Assembly (NCBI RefSeq): GCF_900250075.1
Contig: NZ_LT977070.1
Coordinates: 1,688,503 to 1,752,502, forward strand
Direction: 5' to 3'
Source of the DNA: Cupriavidus taiwanensis
GTDB taxonomy: Bacteria > Pseudomonadota > Gammaproteobacteria > Burkholderiales > Burkholderiaceae
Length of the DNA stretch: 64,000 bases
Positions 44,938 to 57,006 of this stretch are shown here, one piece after another. A program made the translations under genes and the position numbers. Below the pieces are notes generated by a model. That model did not search any database and was not told the origin of the DNA. It saw only the letters and a program-made list of their open reading frames with translations. Positions within the stretch are counted from its first letter, which is position 1, and each line of letters opens with the position of its first letter.

Positions 44938-45769
44938 AGCCGGCGCCGTCGTCCTGGCCGAGCAGGTCGACCAGCACGGGCATGGCCTGGCGCAGCGATT
45001 CCTGCAGCCGCCACGGCGGGTTGACGATGAACATGCCGCTGCCATGCAGGCCCAGGCCGCCCTCGACCGGGCGCTTGACCGTCAGGGTCACGTGCAGCCA
45101 GCTCTTGAGCGGCAGGCCCTGCAGCTGCACCGGCAACTGCACCGCCTCACGCCGCTGCACCTGCGGGTACCAGACCGCGTAGACGCCGGTGGCAAAGCGC
45201 TCCAGCCCGTCGCGCACGGTCTGCACGGTGCGCGCGTAGTCCTGCTTGTCTTCGTACGACGGATCGACCAGCACCAGCGCGCGCCGCGGCGGCGGCGGCA
45301 GGATCGCCTTGATGCCGCCGAAGCCGTCGCCGTCGTACAGCATCACGCGGCGGCCGGCGCCACGGAAGTTGTCGCGCAGCACCTGGATCTCGGTGCTGTG
45401 CAGCTCGAACAGCCGCAGGCGGTCGTGCTCGCGCAGCATTTGCCAGGCCAGCCAGGGCGAGCCCGGGTAGTGGCGCAGGTTGCCGTCCGGGTTGAGCGCG
45501 CGCACCTGGTCCAGGTATTCGTCCAGCATCGGCGGCAGCGGGGTGCCGCTTGCCGCGGCGCGCCACAGCGGCGCGATGCCGGTCTCGAATTCGGCCTTCT
45601 TCTGCGCGTAGGCGTGGTCCAGCGCATAGAGGCCGGCGCCGGCATGGGTGTCGATGTACCAGAACGCCTTGTCCTTCTGCGTCAGGTGCTCCAGCAGTTG
45701 CACCACGACGGCGTGCTTGAGGACATCGGCGTGATTGCCGGCATGGAAGGCGTGACGATAGCTGAGCAT
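44912..45769 (-). CDS. rlmJ: 23S rRNA (adenine(2030)-N6)-methyltransferase RlmJ
   Basis: RlmJ (YhiR) methylates A2030 of 23S rRNA. The 285-residue protein begins [21 protein letters not shown], an unmistakable family signature, and has the [13 protein letters not shown]-binding motif and the DPSYED catalytic motif (an N6-adenine methyltransferase DPPY variant). Nine extra N-terminal codons up to 45796 are possible but unlike the family. It is convergent with vanZ and divergent from mnmC. Confidence 0.94.
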   Translation of the reverse strand: MLSYRHAFHAGNHADVLKHAVVVQLLEHLTQKDKAFWYIDTHAGAGLYALDHAYAQKKAEFETGIAPLWRAAASGTPLPPMLDEYLDQVRALNPDGNLRHYPGSPWLAWQMLREHDRLRLFELHSTEIQVLRDNFRGAGRRVMLYDGDGFGGIKAILPPPPRRALVLVDPSYEDKQDYARTVQTVRDGLERFATGVYAVWYPQVQRREAVQLPVQLQGLPLKSWLHVTLTVKRPVEGGLGLHGSGMFIVNPPWRLQESLRQAMPVLVDLLGQDDGAGFTLEAEER

Positions 45770-45915
45770 GTGGAGCAGGGCGCCCTGGCGGCGCAAGATT
45801 CGGGGCAGACGGCGGCGTCCGCGGAAAGGCCGCTATGCTACCATCCGCCGCGAGTCGCCCCTGCCACGCTCCCGACGCTGCGTCCGGGGCATTCCGCTTT
45901 CGAATTTCCTGTCCC

Positions 45916-47889
45916 ATGCCGCGCGCACTCGAGCCCGCCGAGCCCATCCTGTCCGCCCAGGGCACCCCGTATTCGCCCCGCTACGACGACGTCTACCACA
46001 GCACCGAAGGCGGCCTGGCGCAGGCCGCCCATGTCTTCCTCGGCGGCAATGGCTTGCCGGATGCGTGGGCCGGGCAACGGCAGTTCGTCATCGTCGAGAC
46101 CGGCTTCGGCCAGGGGTTGAATTTCCTCGCGACCTGGCAGGCGTGGCGCGACCATCCGCAGCGCTGCGGCACGCTGCATTTCGTCTCGATCGAAAAGCAT
46201 CCGTTTACACGCGAGGGGCTGGCGCAACTGCATGCCAGCCTGGACGAGTTGCAGCCCCTGGCACAGGCGCTGCAGGCGCAATGGCCGCTGGCGCTGCCGG
46301 GCCTGCACCGGCTCGCGTTCGACCAGGGCCGCGTGGTGCTGACGCTGGCGCTGGGCGATGCCGAAGCGATGCTGCCGCGGCTGGCCGCCGGGGCCGATGC
46401 CTTCTACCTGGACGGCTTCTCGCCGGCGCGCAATGCCGAGATGTGGTCGGCGCCGGTGTTCCGCGGCCTGGCGCGGCTGGCGCGTCCCGGTGCCACGCTG
46501 GCGACGTATACCGCCGCGGGCTTTGTGCGGCGCGGGCTGAAGGAGGTCGGCTTCGAGGTCGCCAAGGTCCCCGGTTTTGGCGGCAAGCGCGACATGACCG
46601 TCGCGCGCTTTCGCCCGCAATGGAAATCGCGTCGCCACGCGCCGCCGCTGCCGGCGCAATGGGCCGAGCGCCATGCCATCGTGATCGGTGCCGGACTGGC
46701 CGGCTGCGCCGTGACCGAGCGCCTGGCCGCGCGCGGCTGGCGCGTGACCCTGTTCGACGCCCACGACGGGCCGGCGCGGCAGACCTCGGCGCATCGCGCC
46801 GCGGCCATGCATGCGCATGTGTCGGCCGACGACAGCCTGCTGTCGCGGCTGTCGCGCGCCGGCAACCAGTACGCGCTGCGCGCCTGGGCGGCGCTGGCCG
46901 AAGCCGGGCACGCGGTCGGCTGGCACGGCTGCGGCGTGCTGCAGATCGGCGCGGACGAGGCCGAGGGCGAGGCCCAGCGCGCCGCGCTGGATGCCATGGG
47001 CCTGCCGCAGGATTTCGTGCGCTGGATGAGCGCTGATGAGGCGGCCTCGGCGCACCACGCTGGCGTGCCGCGCGGCGGCCTGTGGTTCCCGCAGGGCGGA
47101 TGGGTGGCGCCGCCGGACATCTGCGCGGCGCAGCTGGCGCGCGCCGGCGAGGCGGTGACGGCGCGCTTTGGCTGCCGGGTCGGCGCGATCGCGCGCGTCG
47201 ACGGGCAATGGCGGGCGCTGGCGCCGGACGGCGCCGTGCTGGCGTCGGCACCGGTACTGGTGTTGGCCAACGCACACGAGGCCCAGCAACTGCTGCCGCA
47301 GCAACACTGGACCCTGCGGCGCGTGCGCGGACAGCTGACGACGCTGGCAGCCGCGCAGGTCGACGCGCTCGGCGACTGGCCCGACTGCGTGGTGACCGGT
47401 GCCGGCTACCTGCTGCCGCGTGCCGCCGACGGCAGTGGCCGCGTCGGCTCGAGCTATGACGAAGATGTCGGTCCGCTGGCGGCGCAGCCGGCGGTCCACG
47501 CCGCCAACCTGACCCGGCTGGCCGGGCTGCTGCCGGGCCAGGCCGACGCGGTGGCCGCGATCGATCCCGCCAACGTGTCGGGCTATGTCGGCGTGCGCAC
47601 GGTCACGCACAACCGGCTGCCGCTGATCGGGCAAGTGCCGGACGAGGCCGCCGCGGTGGCGCAGGCCGCGTCGCTGCGCGGCGCGCACCTGCGCGACCTG
47701 CCGCGCCAGCCCGGGCTCTATGCGGCGCTGGCCTATGCCTCGCGCGGCCTTACCTGGGCCGCGCTGGGCGCGGAACTGCTGGCCAGCCAGATCGAAGGCG
47801 AGCCGCTGCCGCTGGAGTCGGACCTGGCCGATGCGGTGGATCCGGCACGCCTGCTGCTGCGCGCGCTGCGCCATGGGCAGGCGGCGTAG
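45916..47889 (+). CDS. mnmC: Bifunctional tRNA modification enzyme MnmC
   Basis: MnmC completes 5-methylaminomethyl-2-thiouridine at tRNA wobble positions. Its C-terminal FAD domain removes the carboxymethyl group, and its N-terminal SAM domain methylates the product. The 657-residue protein shows both: [18 protein letters not shown] and [15 protein letters not shown] (methyltransferase), and [22 protein letters not shown] (Rossmann FAD motif near residue 255) with [16 protein letters not shown] near the end. The ATG at 45916 matches the usual length. Confidence 0.94.
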   Translation: MPRALEPAEPILSAQGTPYSPRYDDVYHSTEGGLAQAAHVFLGGNGLPDAWAGQRQFVIVETGFGQGLNFLATWQAWRDHPQRCGTLHFVSIEKHPFTREGLAQLHASLDELQPLAQALQAQWPLALPGLHRLAFDQGRVVLTLALGDAEAMLPRLAAGADAFYLDGFSPARNAEMWSAPVFRGLARLARPGATLATYTAAGFVRRGLKEVGFEVAKVPGFGGKRDMTVARFRPQWKSRRHAPPLPAQWAERHAIVIGAGLAGCAVTERLAARGWRVTLFDAHDGPARQTSAHRAAAMHAHVSADDSLLSRLSRAGNQYALRAWAALAEAGHAVGWHGCGVLQIGADEAEGEAQRAALDAMGLPQDFVRWMSADEAASAHHAGVPRGGLWFPQGGWVAPPDICAAQLARAGEAVTARFGCRVGAIARVDGQWRALAPDGAVLASAPVLVLANAHEAQQLLPQQHWTLRRVRGQLTTLAAAQVDALGDWPDCVVTGAGYLLPRAADGSGRVGSSYDEDVGPLAAQPAVHAANLTRLAGLLPGQADAVAAIDPANVSGYVGVRTVTHNRLPLIGQVPDEAAAVAQAASLRGAHLRDLPRQPGLYAALAYASRGLTWAALGAELLASQIEGEPLPLESDLADAVDPARLLLRALRHGQAA

Positions 47890-48119
47890 CGCGGCGCGGC
47901 CAGGCAGCGGGGGCGGGGCGCGTTCCGGGCAAAATCTGCCGGAAGCGAATCAAAACCGTGCGATAATCCCCGTTTTCCGTTTGCGCGGAGCTTTCCGTTC
48001 GCCGGTGCGCTGCCCTGGCCGTCCTGTGGTGACGGCGCCGTGGCGGTAAAGCGGGCGGTACGCGTACAAGACGGCAGCACCTACGAACACAACTACATTT
48101 CTGGATTGGATCTACGACC

Positions 48120-49475
48120 ATGTCGAACGTGATTGAGAACCTCGGCAAGCTGGACCGCAAGGTGACCCTGGCCATCCCCAAGGCCGAAGTGGAGAAGGAA
48201 AAGCAGGAGCGCCTGGTTCGCCTGTCGAAGACCGTGAAGATGTCGGGCTTCCGTCCGGGCAAGGTGCCGATGAAGATGGTCGAGAAGCAGTACGGCCAGC
48301 AGGTCGAGTTCGAAGTGCGCTTCGACAAGGCCGCACGCAAGTTCTTCGACATCACCAAGGAACAGGACGTCAAGGTTGCCGGCCAGCCCAAGTTCGAGAT
48401 CAAGAACGAAGGCGTGGGCGAGGATGAAGTGGCGTTCGACGCCACCTTCGAGGTGTACCCGGAAGTGAAGATCGGCGACCTGTCGGCCGCCGAAGTCACC
48501 CGCACCGGCACCGAGATCACCGACGCCGAAGTCGACAAGACCATCGACATCCTGCGCAAGCAGCGCGTGCACTACCACGCCCGCGGCGAAGCCGGCGAGC
48601 ATGGCGACGGCGGTGCCGACGTCAGCGCGCAGAACGGCGACCGCGTGACGCTGGACTTCGTCGGCAAGATCGACGGCGAAGAGTTCGCCGGCGGCAAGGC
48701 CGAGGACTTCCCGTTCGTGCTGGGCGAAGGCCGCATGCTGCCCGAGTTCGAGCAGGCCGCGCTGGGCCTGAAGGTCGGCGAAAGCAAGACCTTCCCGCTG
48801 GCCTTCCCGGCCGACTACCACGGCAAGGAAGTGGCTGGCAAGACCGCCGAGTTCACCGTGACCCTGAAGAAGATCGAGTGGGCCCACCTGCCGGAAGTGA
48901 ATGAAGCCTTCGCCAAGTCGCTCGGCATCGCCGACGGCAGCGTCGACAAGATGCGCGCCGACATCCGCGAGAACCTCGAGCGCGAAGTGAAGCGCCGCAC
49001 GCACGCCATGCTGAAGGACCAGGTCATGGAAGCGCTGCTGAAGGCCAGCGAACTGGATGTGCCCAAGGCCCTGATCGAGCAGGACCAGGAGCGCCTGGTG
49101 GAAATGGCCCGCCGCGACCTGGAGCAGCGTGGCATGCCCAACGCCAAGGACATGCCGATCCCGGCCGAGATGTTCGCCCAGCAGGCCGAGCGCCGCGTCA
49201 AGCTGGGCCTGATCCTGGCCGAGATCGTCAAGGCCAACGGCCTGGAAGCCAAGGCCGACCAGATCAAGGCCGAGATCGAGGACTTCGCCAAGAGCTACGA
49301 GGACCCCAAGGAAGTCATGCGCTGGTACTACGGCGACCAGCAGCGCCTGGCCGAAATGGAAGCCTACGTGCTCGAAAACAACGTGGTAAATTTCGTGTGC
49401 GGCAAGGCCAAGGTCACCGACAAGAAGGTGTCCTTCGAGGAACTCACCGCCGAAGGCAACGCGCAGCAAGCCTGA
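48120..49475 (+). CDS. tig: Trigger factor
   Basis: Trigger factor is the ribosome-associated chaperone and peptidyl-prolyl isomerase. The 451-residue protein has the ribosome-docking signature [17 protein letters not shown] near residue 45, the FKBP-type PPIase domain ([25 protein letters not shown]...[11 protein letters not shown], about residues 175-260) and a long helical chaperone C-terminus. It heads the conserved tig-clpP-clpX-lon block. A GATAAT -10-like box lies about 155 bases upstream, near 47962. Confidence 0.97.
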   Translation: MSNVIENLGKLDRKVTLAIPKAEVEKEKQERLVRLSKTVKMSGFRPGKVPMKMVEKQYGQQVEFEVRFDKAARKFFDITKEQDVKVAGQPKFEIKNEGVGEDEVAFDATFEVYPEVKIGDLSAAEVTRTGTEITDAEVDKTIDILRKQRVHYHARGEAGEHGDGGADVSAQNGDRVTLDFVGKIDGEEFAGGKAEDFPFVLGEGRMLPEFEQAALGLKVGESKTFPLAFPADYHGKEVAGKTAEFTVTLKKIEWAHLPEVNEAFAKSLGIADGSVDKMRADIRENLEREVKRRTHAMLKDQVMEALLKASELDVPKALIEQDQERLVEMARRDLEQRGMPNAKDMPIPAEMFAQQAERRVKLGLILAEIVKANGLEAKADQIKAEIEDFAKSYEDPKEVMRWYYGDQQRLAEMEAYVLENNVVNFVCGKAKVTDKKVSFEELTAEGNAQQA

Positions 49476-49574
49476 GGCCGGAAGTAACCGGCAGCCCCGC
49501 GCCACAGTGCGGGGCCGGAACTTCACGAGTTACCCGGATTGCCTTGCGATCCGACGAATCCATGGAGAACATGC

Positions 49575-50225
49575 ATGACCCGCAATGATTTGCTTGACCG
49601 TCTCGCCACCACGCAGGCTTCGGCGCTGGAAACCCAGGGCCTGGGGCTGGTGCCGATGGTCGTCGAGCAGTCCGGCCGGGGCGAGCGCGCCTATGACATC
49701 TACTCGCGCCTGCTGAAGGAGCGCGTGGTGTTCATGGTGGGCGAGGTCAACGACCAGACCGCCAACCTGGTGGTGGCACAGCTGCTGTTCCTGGAAAGCG
49801 AGAACCCCGACAAGGACGTGTCCCTGTACATCAACTCGCCGGGCGGTTCGGTGTCGGCGGGGCTGGCCATCTACGACACCATGCAGTTCATCAAGCCGGA
49901 CGTGTCGACGCTGTGCATGGGCATGGCGGCCAGCATGGGCGCCTTCCTGCTGGCGGCGGGTGCCAAGGGCAAGCGTTCGGCGCTGCCCAACTCGCGCATC
50001 ATGATCCACCAGCCGCTGGGCGGCGCGCGCGGCCAGGCCTCGGATATCGAGATCCAGGCGCGCGAGATCCTGTACCTGCGCGAGCGGCTCAACACCATCC
50101 TGTCGGAAGTGACCGGCCAGCCGGTCGAGAAGATTGCCCGCGACACCGATCGCGACAACTTCATGAGCGGCGACCAGGCGGTCGACTACGGCCTGATCGA
50201 CAAGGTTCTCGCCCGCCGCGGCTGA
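49575..50225 (+). CDS. clpP: ATP-dependent Clp protease proteolytic subunit ClpP
   Basis: ClpP is the serine protease core of ClpXP/ClpAP. The 216-residue protein has the catalytic Ser in [15 protein letters not shown], His in [10 protein letters not shown] and Asp in [11 protein letters not shown]. The start at 49575 follows GGAG at 49564 and gives the normal length; twelve upstream codons are spurious. It is the second gene of the block, with a terminator between it and clpX. Confidence 0.97.
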   Translation: MTRNDLLDRLATTQASALETQGLGLVPMVVEQSGRGERAYDIYSRLLKERVVFMVGEVNDQTANLVVAQLLFLESENPDKDVSLYINSPGGSVSAGLAIYDTMQFIKPDVSTLCMGMAASMGAFLLAAGAKGKRSALPNSRIMIHQPLGGARGQASDIEIQAREILYLRERLNTILSEVTGQPVEKIARDTDRDNFMSGDQAVDYGLIDKVLARRG

Positions 50226-50304
50226 TGCGGCGCGCCGCCGTGGCCACGGGTGCAACGGCGGCTTGCCACGCTGGCTTGGCGCAAATGGCGAAGGCTACAC
50301 CGGA

Positions 50305-50328
50305 ACGAGGCCCCGTGCCTCGTTTTTT
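50305..50328 (+). terminator. Rho-independent terminator between clpP and clpX
   Basis: ACGAGGC (50305-50311), loop CCCGT and GCCTCGT (50317-50323) are followed by six T (50323-50328). clpX therefore has its own promoter or is fed by read-through. Confidence 0.85.
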
Positions 50329-50477
50329 GCATCGGAACCTGTGAAACGGGGCCTTGGCCCCACAGCCGGGGGGAACCGCCGGTAGTGCCAATTGTTTTGG
50401 CGTATGATGCGTTTGAAGCGTATCGCCGAGGAGCCTGTCGCCCCGCGGTGTGCGCACTGCAAAAGTGACTGATTCCT

Positions 50478-51755
<1,278 letters not shown>

Positions 51756-51806
51756 CGCGAGGCCTGCCAGAGTGGTCAGAGGTCGGCACCACACGGGCAG
51801 CAGGGC

Positions 51807-51845
51807 GAAAAAGGCCGTTCGCGTAGAAGCGAGCGGCTTTTTTTG
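51807..51845 (+). terminator. Rho-independent terminator of clpX
   Basis: GCCGTTCGC and GCGAGCGGC pair around a TAGAA-containing loop, preceded by an A-run and followed by seven T. Confidence 0.85.
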
Positions 51846-51934
51846 TTTATTTCTACCGACGAGAGGGAGGAAACGCGGGTATGCTGTTTCAGAGGGGCCA
51901 CCAAGTGCAGGTAGCGGCATCTGCCTGTCTTGAT

Positions 51935-51966
51935 GAATCGATTGGCACGTATCTTGTAATCGATTC
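51935..51966. promoter_or_regulatory. Inverted repeat overlapping the lon promoter
   Basis: GAATCGATT (51935-51943) and AATCGATTC (51958-51966) are perfect inverted copies 14 bases apart; each contains the palindrome ATCGAT. The right arm overlaps the end of the sigma-32-like -35 box, so it is a candidate operator. Confidence 0.6.
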
Positions 51967-51980
51967 GGGCGGCCCAATTT
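51953..51980 (+). promoter_or_regulatory. Sigma-32-like (heat-shock) promoter of lon
   Basis: CTTGTAA (51953-51959), 13 bases and CCCAATTT (51973-51980) resemble the sigma-32 consensus CTTGAAA-N13-17-CCCCATNT. The predicted start would be near 51988, about 20 bases before lon. Confidence 0.65.
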
Positions 51981-52007
51981 ACGCCTTAAATGACTGACTT
52001 GGGGAAA

Positions 52008-54422
52008 ATGATGTCCGGAACACAACTCCTCCCGGCCGAGCCGATTCGCCTGCCACTGTTGCCGCTGCGCGACGTGGTGGTGTTTCCGCACATGGTGATC
52101 CCGCTGTTCGTGGGACGCCCAAAGTCCATCAAGGCGCTTGAGACTGCGATGGAGGCGGGCAAGAGCATCATGCTCGTGGCCCAGAAGACGGCGGCCAAGG
52201 ACGAGCCGACCGCCGACGACCTGTACGAGGTCGGCTGCATCGCCAATATCCTGCAAATGCTGAAGCTGCCCGACGGTACCGTGAAGGTGCTGGTCGAGGG
52301 CACCCAGCGCGCAAATATCCGCGAGGTGAGCGAGGACGATTCGCACTTCATGTGCGAAGCCGTGCCCGTGCCGCCCGCACCTGGCGAAAGCGCCGAGACC
52401 GAGGCCCTGCGCCGCGCGATCGTGTCGCAGTTCGACCAGTACGTAAAGCTCAACAAGAAGATCCCGCCGGAGATCCTGACCTCGCTGTCGGGCATCGACG
52501 AGGCCGGGCGCCTGGCGGACACCATCGCCGCGCACCTGCCGATCAAGCTCGAGCAGAAGCAGAAGATCCTGGAGATGGTCAACGTGACCGAGCGCCTGGA
52601 AAGCCTGCTGTCGCAGCTCGAGGGCGAGATCGACATCCTGCAGGTCGAAAAGCGCATCCGTGGCCGCGTCAAGCGCCAGATGGAGAAGAGCCAGCGCGAG
52701 TACTACCTGAACGAGCAGGTCAAGGCCATCCAGAAGGAACTGGGCGAGGGCGAAGAAGGCGCCGACCTGGAAGAACTCGACAAGCGCATCAAGGCTGCGC
52801 GCATGCCGAAGGAAGCCAAGAAGAAGGCCGACGCCGAATTCAAGAAGCTCAAGCTGATGTCGCCGATGTCGGCCGAAGCCACCGTCGTGCGCAACTACAT
52901 CGACACGCTGGTGAACCTGCCGTGGCGCAAGAAGAGCAAGGTCAACAACGACCTCGCCAACGCCGAGCGCGTGCTGGATGAAGACCACTACGGCCTGGAG
53001 AAGGTCAAGGAACGCATTCTCGAGTACCTCGCGGTGCAACAGCGCGTGGACAAGGTGAAGGCACCCATCCTCTGCCTGGTCGGGCCTCCCGGCGTGGGCA
53101 AGACCTCGCTCGGCCAGTCGGTGGCGCGCGCGACGAACCGCAAGTTCGTGCGCATGGCATTGGGTGGCGTGCGTGACGAGGCCGAGATCCGCGGCCACCG
53201 CCGTACCTACATCGGGTCGATGCCGGGCAAGATCCTGCAGAGCCTGTCGAAGGTTGGCGTGCGCAATCCGCTCTTCCTGCTCGACGAAATCGACAAGATG
53301 GGCCAGGATTTCCGCGGCGATCCGTCGTCGGCGCTGCTCGAGGTGCTGGACCCGGAACAGAACCACACGTTCCAGGACCACTACATCGAGGTCGATTTCG
53401 ACCTGTCCGACGTGATGTTCGTGGCGACGTCGAACTCGCTGAACATTCCGCCGCCGCTGCTCGACCGTATGGAAGTGATCCGCCTGTCGGGTTATACCGA
53501 GGAAGAGAAGCTCAACATCGCCACGCGTTACCTGCTGCCGAAGCAGATCAAGAACAATGGTCTGAAGGCGGGCGAGATCGAGGTCACCGATGCGGCGATC
53601 CGCGACATCATCCGCTACTACACGCGCGAAGCCGGTGTGCGTTCGCTCGAGCGCGAGGTCTCCAAGATCGCCCGCAAGGCGGTCAAGCTGCTGCTGCTGA
53701 AGAAGGAGTCGGGCACGATCAAGGTCGATTCGGACAACCTCGACAAGTTCCTGGGCGTACGCAAGTACGACTTCGGCCTGGCCGGCAAGGAAAACCAGGT
53801 GGGCCAGGTGACCGGCCTGGCGTGGACCGAGGTGGGCGGCGACCTGCTGACCATCGAGGCCGCGATCATGCCGGGCAAGGGCAATATCACCCGCACCGGC
53901 TCGCTGGGCGACGTGATGAAGGAATCGGTCGAGGCCGCGCGCTCGGTGGTACGTTCGCGGGCACGCCGCCTGGGCATCACCGATGAGATGTTCGAGAAGC
54001 GCGACATCCACATCCACGTGCCCGAAGGCGCCACGCCCAAGGACGGCCCGTCTGCGGGCGGTGCCATGACCACGGCGCTGGTGTCGGTGCTGACCGGCAT
54101 CCCGGTGCGCGCGGATGTCGCCATGACCGGCGAGATCACGCTGCGCGGCGAGGTGCTGCCCATCGGCGGCCTCAAGGAGAAGCTGCTGGCAGCCCACCGC
54201 GGCGGCATCAAGCTGGTGCTGATCCCCGAGGAAAACGTGAAGGACCTGGCCGAGATTCCGGACAACGTCAAGAACGCCATCGAGATCGTGCCGGTGCGCT
54301 GGATCGACAAGGTGCTGGAACTGGCACTCGAGCGCAAGCCCGAGGCGTTGCCGGAAGAAGATGCCAAGCCCGCCGAGGTGGCGGACAAGGCCACGGCCAA
54401 GGTCGAGCGACTGCATCACTGA
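52008..54422 (+). CDS. lon: ATP-dependent protease Lon
   Basis: Lon is the AAA+ serine protease for misfolded and regulatory proteins. The protein is 804 residues from the first of two adjacent ATGs (52008, 52011), which follow GGGGA at 52001; an ATG at 51990 would add six residues and precedes that site. It has the N-terminal LON substrate domain ([23 protein letters not shown]), Walker [10 protein letters not shown], Walker [12 protein letters not shown] and the protease Ser/Lys dyad ([25 protein letters not shown]). A heat-shock-like promoter lies upstream. Confidence 0.98.
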   Translation: MMSGTQLLPAEPIRLPLLPLRDVVVFPHMVIPLFVGRPKSIKALETAMEAGKSIMLVAQKTAAKDEPTADDLYEVGCIANILQMLKLPDGTVKVLVEGTQRANIREVSEDDSHFMCEAVPVPPAPGESAETEALRRAIVSQFDQYVKLNKKIPPEILTSLSGIDEAGRLADTIAAHLPIKLEQKQKILEMVNVTERLESLLSQLEGEIDILQVEKRIRGRVKRQMEKSQREYYLNEQVKAIQKELGEGEEGADLEELDKRIKAARMPKEAKKKADAEFKKLKLMSPMSAEATVVRNYIDTLVNLPWRKKSKVNNDLANAERVLDEDHYGLEKVKERILEYLAVQQRVDKVKAPILCLVGPPGVGKTSLGQSVARATNRKFVRMALGGVRDEAEIRGHRRTYIGSMPGKILQSLSKVGVRNPLFLLDEIDKMGQDFRGDPSSALLEVLDPEQNHTFQDHYIEVDFDLSDVMFVATSNSLNIPPPLLDRMEVIRLSGYTEEEKLNIATRYLLPKQIKNNGLKAGEIEVTDAAIRDIIRYYTREAGVRSLEREVSKIARKAVKLLLLKKESGTIKVDSDNLDKFLGVRKYDFGLAGKENQVGQVTGLAWTEVGGDLLTIEAAIMPGKGNITRTGSLGDVMKESVEAARSVVRSRARRLGITDEMFEKRDIHIHVPEGATPKDGPSAGGAMTTALVSVLTGIPVRADVAMTGEITLRGEVLPIGGLKEKLLAAHRGGIKLVLIPEENVKDLAEIPDNVKNAIEIVPVRWIDKVLELALERKPEALPEEDAKPAEVADKATAKVERLHH

Positions 54423-54445
54423 AGACGCCTTAGCCGCATGAACCA

Positions 54446-54482
54446 AACGCCGCAGGGCAGCGATGCCCGGCGGCGTTTTTTT
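54446..54482 (+). terminator. Rho-independent terminator of lon
   Basis: AACGCCGC (54446-54453) pairs with GCGGCGTT (54470-54477), with an inner GGGC/GCCC extension, and is followed by a seven-base T-run. Confidence 0.85.
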
Positions 54483-54612
54483 GTCCGCGCGGGCCTTGGC
54501 AAACTGAAATCACATGTATTAAACTTGCGCCCTCGCAACGCAAACCACGGCATCTGCCGCGAGGTGCGGAGCGTTCAGCAAGTTGCAGGCAAACAGCCTG
54601 CGATGGTCGAGC

Positions 54613-54688
54613 GGGTGCTTAGCTCAGTTGGTAGAGCGGCGCCCTTACAAGGCGTAGGTCGGGGGTTCGAACCCCTCAGCACCCACCA
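54613..54688 (+). tRNA. tRNA-Val (anticodon UAC)
   Basis: This 76-base class I tRNA has acceptor stem GGGTGCT/AGCACCC with discriminator A and encoded CCA, D-loop AGCTCAGTTGGTAGAGC, anticodon loop CTTACAA giving UAC (codon GUA) and T-loop GGTTCGAACCC. It marks the boundary between the conserved lon block and accessory DNA. A nine-T tract about 45 bases downstream may be its terminator. Confidence 0.97.
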
Positions 54689-54895
54689 CCGCTCCACCAG
54701 CAAGAATCAAGGACTTAGAGCGATCTGGGTCTTTTTTTTTGCCTGTTTCACCACCCTGCATCCGAGCCCCAAAGAGCCTCTGCCACCCAAAGAGAGCTGC
54801 TCAACGAAATCACCGCTGATGTCGGCGCCAGTGCCAGCCGATGCCGCGCTCTGCAAGAATGGCCAGCCCCCTGCGCTGGCCCCTGCGCGGCAGCC

Positions 54896-55994
54896 CTAGT
54901 CGTACTGAAACCGCTTCACCACGCTCTCGTCCCACTCGATTCCGGATCCGGGCCTGTCCGGCACCACCAGGTGTCCATCTGCAAGCGCAAAAGGCTCCTT
55001 CAGCACGGGGTAGGCCCAGTCCTGCCATTCCAGCCAGTGCGCCGTTTCGGTGATGCGCATCAGATGTGCGCAGACTTCCGGATACAGATGCGTGGAGACA
55101 GGGATTCCCGCCGCCGAAGCGATCGGCGCAGACCGCAGCCACCCCGACACGCCGCCGATCCGCATCATGTCCAGCATGACGCAGTCACACGCCTCGGCCT
55201 GCACTGCCTTCAATAACTCGCGCGGACCATAGAAGTTCTCGCCGAGCTGGATCGGCGTCTTGATCTCGCGCGCCAGCCGCGCATGGCCGCTGGTGTTGTT
55301 GTATGCGAGGGGCTCCTCGAACCAGTACAGCCCCTCATTATCAAGGGCATGGCAGCGGCGCAGACCGTCATCAAACGACAAACCCTGGTTGAAATCCACC
55401 ATTAGCTTGATCTCGTCGCCAGCCGCTTCGCGCACCGCGCGAATGGCATCAAGGTCGTCTTGCAGTTGTTCGCGGCCCAGCCGCAGCTTCAAAGCGCTGA
55501 ATGCTCCTTCTGCAACGAGAGAACTAGCTTCTTCGGCAACGCCATCCACGTGGCTCAACCACAGCCCATTACTGTTGTACGCCGGCACGCTGCCCACTGT
55601 TCCGCCAAGCAATGCTGCGAGAGGCAGGCCTGCCGCCTTGCCGAGCGCGTCCCACGCGGCCATGTCGAGCCCTGCGATGGCGATCATCGTGATGCCTTCG
55701 TAGCCGAGGAGATGCGTTGAACCTCTGGCGTTCTGGAAGTCATCAAGCGGTGCGATCCTGCTACCGGCCCGTGATGCGGCAAGATCCCGGATCGCAGGCA
55801 CGATGTACCTGGGCGCCTGTATCAGATATGGCTCAAGATAACTGCGACCGACAACGCCTTCCCGAGTGTGAAGATCGACCAGGATCAGCGGCCACTGGTC
55901 GAATGCGCCGACCTTCGAAATGATTGGTCGATTTTAACGGAACCAGAACCGCACGGACCTCAACGCTTTGGTAAGTGAGGGGTTCGAAATCCAT
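54896..55994 (-). pseudogene. Mandelate racemase/muconate lactonizing enzyme family gene, broken by one frameshift
   Basis: The enolase-superfamily gene would encode about 365 residues. From the ATG at 55994 (behind a strong AGGAGGT) the frame reads MDFEPLTYQSVEVRAVLVPLK and then breaks at TTAAAATCGA (near 55931). Dropping one base restores RPIISKVGAFDQWPLILVDLHTREGVVGRSYLEPY and joins the remaining 301-residue frame, which contains GLDMAAWDALGK, MVDFNQ, ENFYGPRE and STHLYPEVCAHL. The usual catalytic KxK is KLR here. As read the gene is inactive, unless the extra base is a sequencing error or a programmed shift. Residues after the break are fully preserved, so inactivation would be recent. 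Confidence 0.85.
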
Positions 55995-56209
55995 GGCGAC
56001 ACCTCCTGACGACCAGTACAACCCGCGCGGCACCGGACCAGGAACTCCTTATCGGAGTTCCTCGAGTCTGGCCAGCGCTCGCGCAGGCTGTAACCCGCAC
56101 AGTACGCCGCGATCGGTGGGATCCGCAACTGGAATCAGTCGCCGCCCGTGCGCCGACGAGTTGCCGTTCGTTGCCGAAATCCGCGGAGCACTGCCCCGTT
56201 CCCTCGTCG
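55995..56209. other. Intergenic region upstream of the broken racemase-family gene
   Basis: I see no supported gene. It contains a perfect hairpin, GGAACTCC (56041-56048) and GGAGTTCC (56054-56061), about 50 bases before the racemase-family start. Confidence 0.5.
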
Positions 56210-56944
56210 TCATTGCGAGCGGACCAGCCCGCGCTCGCTGAGGGCGTCGAACACGTGATTGACCACCGCGTCGCAGCGCGTACCGGCAAAACTGAACGTG
56301 CTCTGCAGATAGGGCCTTACCTCCGCGGCCAGGGATTCGCGCAGCATCATGCGGGCCCGCAGAAAGCGCGTCTTGACCACGTCGCCGCTAACGCCAAGGC
56401 AATAAGCCGTTTCCTCTACGCTCAAGTCTTCGACCGCCCGCAGGATGAACACGCAGCGGTAGATCGGCGGCAGCTTTTCGACCGCAAGCTGCAGCAGTTC
56501 CCGCACCTGACCGCGTTCGGCCATGGCTTCAGGTGATTCGTCGTCAGCGGCGCGGAAGGACATCATGTTCTCCTGTAAAGGTCCGCCAGGAAGATCTTCT
56601 TCATCGCCCCATGCTTCGATCTGAAAGAGCCGGCGTCTCTTGCGCTGCGCTGTCAGGGCGACATTGATGGCTATGCGCGCCAGCCAGGTGCTCAGCGCGG
56701 CCTCGCCGCGAAACGAATGCAGGCTGGTAAAGGCGCGCAGGTAGGTTTCCTGCACGACATCCTGGGCTTCGGCATCGTCCGCAACCACGCCACGGGCCGT
56801 GCGGAACAACAGGCGGTTGTTGCGCCGCATGATGGCCTCGAAGGCAGACGCGGCGCCGGCGCGGGCGCTGGCGACCAGTTCGGCGTCTGTGGTGGCGCTG
56901 GCGCCAGACGGCAGTGGCGGCCTGAGATCCCGGTTCTTGTCCAT
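56210..56944 (-). CDS. ECF-family RNA polymerase sigma factor
   Basis: The 244-residue sigma-70-family (group 4) factor has region 2 (FEAIMRRNNRLLFRTARGVVADDAEAQDVVQETYLRAFTSLHSFRGEAALSTWLARIAINVAL) and region 4 (LPPIYRCVFILRAVEDLSVEETAYCLGVSGDVVKTRFLRARMMLRE), with a C-terminal extension of about 40 residues containing TRCDAVVNHVFDAL. No anti-sigma gene is adjacent. Its own promoter (56979-57006) shares a bipartite motif with the promoter of the divergent cytochrome gene, predicting autoregulation. Confidence 0.92.
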   Translation of the reverse strand: MDKNRDLRPPLPSGASATTDAELVASARAGAASAFEAIMRRNNRLLFRTARGVVADDAEAQDVVQETYLRAFTSLHSFRGEAALSTWLARIAINVALTAQRKRRRLFQIEAWGDEEDLPGGPLQENMMSFRAADDESPEAMAERGQVRELLQLAVEKLPPIYRCVFILRAVEDLSVEETAYCLGVSGDVVKTRFLRARMMLRESLAAEVRPYLQSTFSFAGTRCDAVVNHVFDALSERGLVRSQ

Positions 56945-56978
56945 TTGGAGATCTGGCTCCTTTCCCGTTGCAGATCAT

Positions 56979-57006
56979 TAGACGGCACAGCTGCCAAAAG
57001 GTGACA
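56979..57006 (-). promoter_or_regulatory. Predicted ECF-dependent promoter of the sigma gene
   Basis: On the minus strand: TGTCACC (57006-57000), 15 bases, CGTCTA (56984-56979). A CGTC-type -10 is typical of ECF factors. It lies about 35 bases before the sigma-factor ATG and aligns with the copy in front of the cytochrome gene. Confidence 0.65.

Noticed and set aside
54438..54899. A 153-codon open frame covering the tRNA-Val
   Set aside because: It includes the lon terminator and the whole tRNA gene, so it cannot be a normal protein gene.
55978..55988. GGGGTTCGAA resembling the tRNA-Val T-arm, as a possible attachment-site repeat
   Set aside because: The match is only about ten bases and lies in codons of the racemase-family gene; there is no integrase and no longer repeat.
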